A stretch of 64,000 bases of DNA, taken from positions 6,458 to 70,457 of the forward strand of contig DASQOM010000120.1 in assembly GCA_035644495.1 (NCBI GenBank), in the 5' to 3' direction. Shown piece by piece: positions 59,513-64,000 of the stretch (position 1 is its first letter; the number at the start of each line of letters is the position of its first letter). Below the pieces are notes generated by a model. It made no database searches. It saw nothing but the letters and a program-made list of their open reading frames with translations, and had not been told where the DNA came from. The position numbers and the translations under genes were made by a program. The DNA comes from JACQFK01 sp035644495 (GTDB taxonomy: Bacteria; Planctomycetota; MHYJ01; JACPRB01).

Positions 59513-60235
59513 ATGGACGCACCGCGACCCAACGAGGAGGAGATCCTCACCCATCTCGAGGCCAAGCTCCAGCACCGCTTCAAGGACACCCGGCTCGCCG
59601 TCCAGGCCCTGACGCATTCCTCCGCCAAGGACAAGGATCTCCCCTGCAACGAGCGCCTGGAGTTCCTGGGCGACTCCATCCTGGGCCAGGTGATCAGCGA
59701 GCACCTGTACCACCACTTCCCCGGCTACGAGGAAGGCGACCTCTCGACGATGAAGTCCATCATCGTCTCCGCCAAGACCCTGTCCGAGAAAGCCCGCGAA
59801 CTGGAACTCGAGCGCGTCATCATCCTCGGCCGCGGCCTGACGGAAAAGCGCCAGCTGCCCCGCTCGATCCTCTGCAACGCCTTCGAAGCCGTCATCGCCG
59901 CCCTCTATCTCGACGGGGGCATGGACGCCGCCCGCAATTTCATCCTGGGCAGCCTGAAGGTGAAGGTCGACGAGATCCTCAAGGACGAGCACGAGAAGAA
60001 CTACAAGTCGCTGCTGCAGGACTACGCCCAGCGGCGCGTGAATTCGATCCCCGTCTATCGCGTCATGAAGGAAATGGGACCCGATCACAAGAAGATGTTC
60101 CAGGTCGTCGTCGAGCTCAACGCCACCCAATACGGACCCGCGTGGGGGGCCAACAAGAAGGAAGCCGAGCAGCGCGCCGCCAAGCTCGCGCTGGAGCAGC
60201 TCGGGCTGCTGACGGTGGAAGCGAACGTCGAATAG
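59513..60235 (+). CDS. rnc: Ribonuclease III
   Basis: 240 aa. Signature NERLEFLGDSILGQVISEHL and the second acidic site NAFEAVIAALYLDGG; a dsRNA-binding domain follows (DYAQRRVNSIPVYRVMKEMG, then ANKKEAEQRAAKLALEQL). It cuts double-stranded RNA in rRNA and mRNA processing. The start follows GACGGGG. Usual partners (acpP, era) are absent; mfd follows at 25 nt. Confidence 0.95.
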   Translation: MDAPRPNEEEILTHLEAKLQHRFKDTRLAVQALTHSSAKDKDLPCNERLEFLGDSILGQVISEHLYHHFPGYEEGDLSTMKSIIVSAKTLSEKARELELERVIILGRGLTEKRQLPRSILCNAFEAVIAALYLDGGMDAARNFILGSLKVKVDEILKDEHEKNYKSLLQDYAQRRVNSIPVYRVMKEMGPDHKKMFQVVVELNATQYGPAWGANKKEAEQRAAKLALEQLGLLTVEANVE

Positions 60236-60260
60236 GACCGACTCCCTCGGCGTCCGCTTC

Positions 60261-63263
<3,003 letters not shown>

Positions 63264-63270
63264 ACATAAA

Positions 63271-63301
63271 AAAACCCCCCCGGTCGCCCGGGGGGGCTTT
63301 T
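63271..63301. terminator. Bidirectional intrinsic terminator
   Basis: A run of A (63268-63274), then CCCCCCCGG / CCGGGGGGG around TCGC, then CTTTT. The very stable 9-bp stem with A and T tracts on its two sides would end both mfd (plus) and the YHS-like gene (minus), whose ends converge here. Confidence 0.9.
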
Positions 63302-63316
63302 GAGTGCGATGTCAGA

Positions 63317-63589
63317 CTACTGCGCGCCCGCCTTGTACTCCTTGAACTTCTTGATCTCGGCGTCGGGCTTCGCATCGAACGTCTTCTTGCAGCCCGGGCA
63401 GCAGAACGCGACGGTCACGGCCGCCTTGTCCTTCGGCCCCTTGTACTCCGACGTGATGCCGGAATCCACGGGCTTCTTCTTGTAGGGGCACTCCTTGTTG
63501 ATGGCATCGCGGGTCGCCACCGCGTACACCGTCGAGAAGGCCACCGCCGCCACTACGAGCAGCGACATCGTCACCACGAGCTTCTTCAT
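63317..63589 (-). CDS. Exported YHS/TRASH-like metal-binding protein
   Basis: 90 aa from the ATG at 63589 with SD AGGAGG 6 nt upstream. Signal KKLVVTMSLLVVAAVAFSTV, then one metal-binding module: NKECPYKKKPVD, AFCCPGCKKTFDAKPDAEIKKF. The C-x24-CCxxC layout is that of YHS/TRASH-type domains that bind Cu, Zn or Cd. It resembles the repeat units of the next gene. Confidence 0.8.
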   Translation of the reverse strand: MKKLVVTMSLLVVAAVAFSTVYAVATRDAINKECPYKKKPVDSGITSEYKGPKDKAAVTVAFCCPGCKKTFDAKPDAEIKKFKEYKAGAQ

Positions 63590-63655
63590 CCGCATCCTCC
63601 TAAGGTCTATTTGACCCAACAATACCCAACGATCCACTTCGGCTTTTTTATCCGA

Positions 63656-64000
63656 TTACTGAACCGACGCCTTCTTGAATTCCTTCACCTTCTTGATGTA
63701 CTTCTCGGGGTCGCCCTCGAACTTGCTGACGCAGTCCGCGCAGCAGAATCCGATCAGCTGCTTCTTGTATTCCACCGTCCGGCCCGCCACGATGTCCTTC
63801 CCCGTCAGCGGGCACTTCTTGTTGATCGGGTCCTCGACCGGGAGGGAGATCTCCTCCACCGAGGCCTTCTTGAACTCCTTGACCTTCCTGATGTACTTCT
63901 CGGGATCGCCTTCGAACTTGCTGACGCAATCCGCGCAGCAGAACCCGATCAGCTGCTTCTTGTACTCCACCGTGCGGCCCGCCACGATGTCCTTCCCCGT
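63656..64000 (-). CDS. Protein with tandem YHS/TRASH-like repeats, 5' end missing
   Basis: At least 115 residues; the gene continues beyond the right edge. Two near-identical 65-residue units each contain TGKDIVAGRTVEYKKQLIGF then CCADCVSKFEGDPEKYI; the first CPLTGKD of the complete unit is NKKCPLTG. The CPxTG...FCCxxC layout fits a metal-binding YHS-like domain. The units differ at nine of ~135 bases, all but one (Lys/Arg) synonymous. No terminator is seen between it and the next gene. Confidence 0.8.
   Translation of the reverse strand, partial: TGKDIVAGRTVEYKKQLIGFCCADCVSKFEGDPEKYIRKVKEFKKASVEEISLPVEDPINKKCPLTGKDIVAGRTVEYKKQLIGFCCADCVSKFEGDPEKYIKKVKEFKKASVQ

Overview
The window is G+C-rich (roughly two thirds by eye) chromosomal DNA from a Gram-negative bacterium. 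The gene set looks planctomycete-like: a MoxR/DUF58/BatA operon linked to PQQ-propeller and prenyltransferase-repeat proteins, a periplasmic sulfatase, two DUF1080 (3-keto-disaccharide hydrolase) proteins, a Ser/Thr kinase fused to a formylglycine-enzyme-like domain, a DUF4185-like secreted protein and many small exported proteins of unknown role. KdsA and a TolC-like protein imply an outer membrane with LPS. Planctomycetota, or a close relative in the PVC group, is the best guess from content alone; no rRNA or tRNA is present to confirm it.

Layout. 1-1000: ABC-2 transporter (minus). 1058-13871: an unknown gene, then a minus-strand operon MoxR - DUF58 - BatA-like - VWA/GATase-like - TPR/PQQ giant protein - prenyltransferase-repeat protein. 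14008-16450: BON lipoprotein, then ribBA-kdsA. 16437-19629: a tightly overlapped minus operon whose first three products resemble the F-type conjugation proteins TrbC, TraF and TraH, ending in a VapBC toxin-antitoxin pair; a deleted GxxExxY gene lies just upstream. 20017-22171: four tiny genes and a kinase-FGE fusion. 22168-26407: operon of ABC transporter, exported protein, LexA, acylphosphatase and a permuted NlpC/P60-like protein. 26535-30731: MFS pump, Tyr-rich lipoprotein, NIL protein, truB/rsmI with overlapping divergent start codons, outer-membrane barrel. 30810-36168: bioD, topA, Ca2+/cation exchanger, a repeat-rich non-coding stretch, an unknown gene. 36230-44422: trpD-nudix, then a broken DUF4185-like gene, an A+T-richer patch and two DUF1080 genes, then trpFBA. 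44475-50617: ClC channel, sulfatase, NDH-2-like oxidoreductase, small membrane protein, NuoF-like protein with a ribbon-helix-helix-like tail. 50676-56003: complete TetR-regulated tripartite ABC exporter. 56108-58627: fmt, FAD amine oxidase, ridA. 58710-59348: sigma-54 promoter driving a NIL protein and a CBM48 protein. 59513-63263: rnc, mfd, then a strong bidirectional terminator. 63317-64000: two YHS/TRASH-like metal-binding proteins, the second cut by the window end.

Gene expression style. Many first genes have a -10-like hexamer only 6-9 nt before the start codon and no Shine-Dalgarno (SD) sequence, which suggests leaderless mRNAs. Downstream genes are coupled by ATGA/GTGA overlaps or have good SD sequences. 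Convergent genes often overlap at their 3' ends.

The least explained structures are a family of short intergenic hairpins with a fixed 11-5-11 geometry and covarying inner stems; dispersed ACAAAGACACC-type repeats that flank the GxxExxY remnant; the chromosomal TrbC/TraF/TraH-like trio; and the cluster of tiny genes before the kinase.
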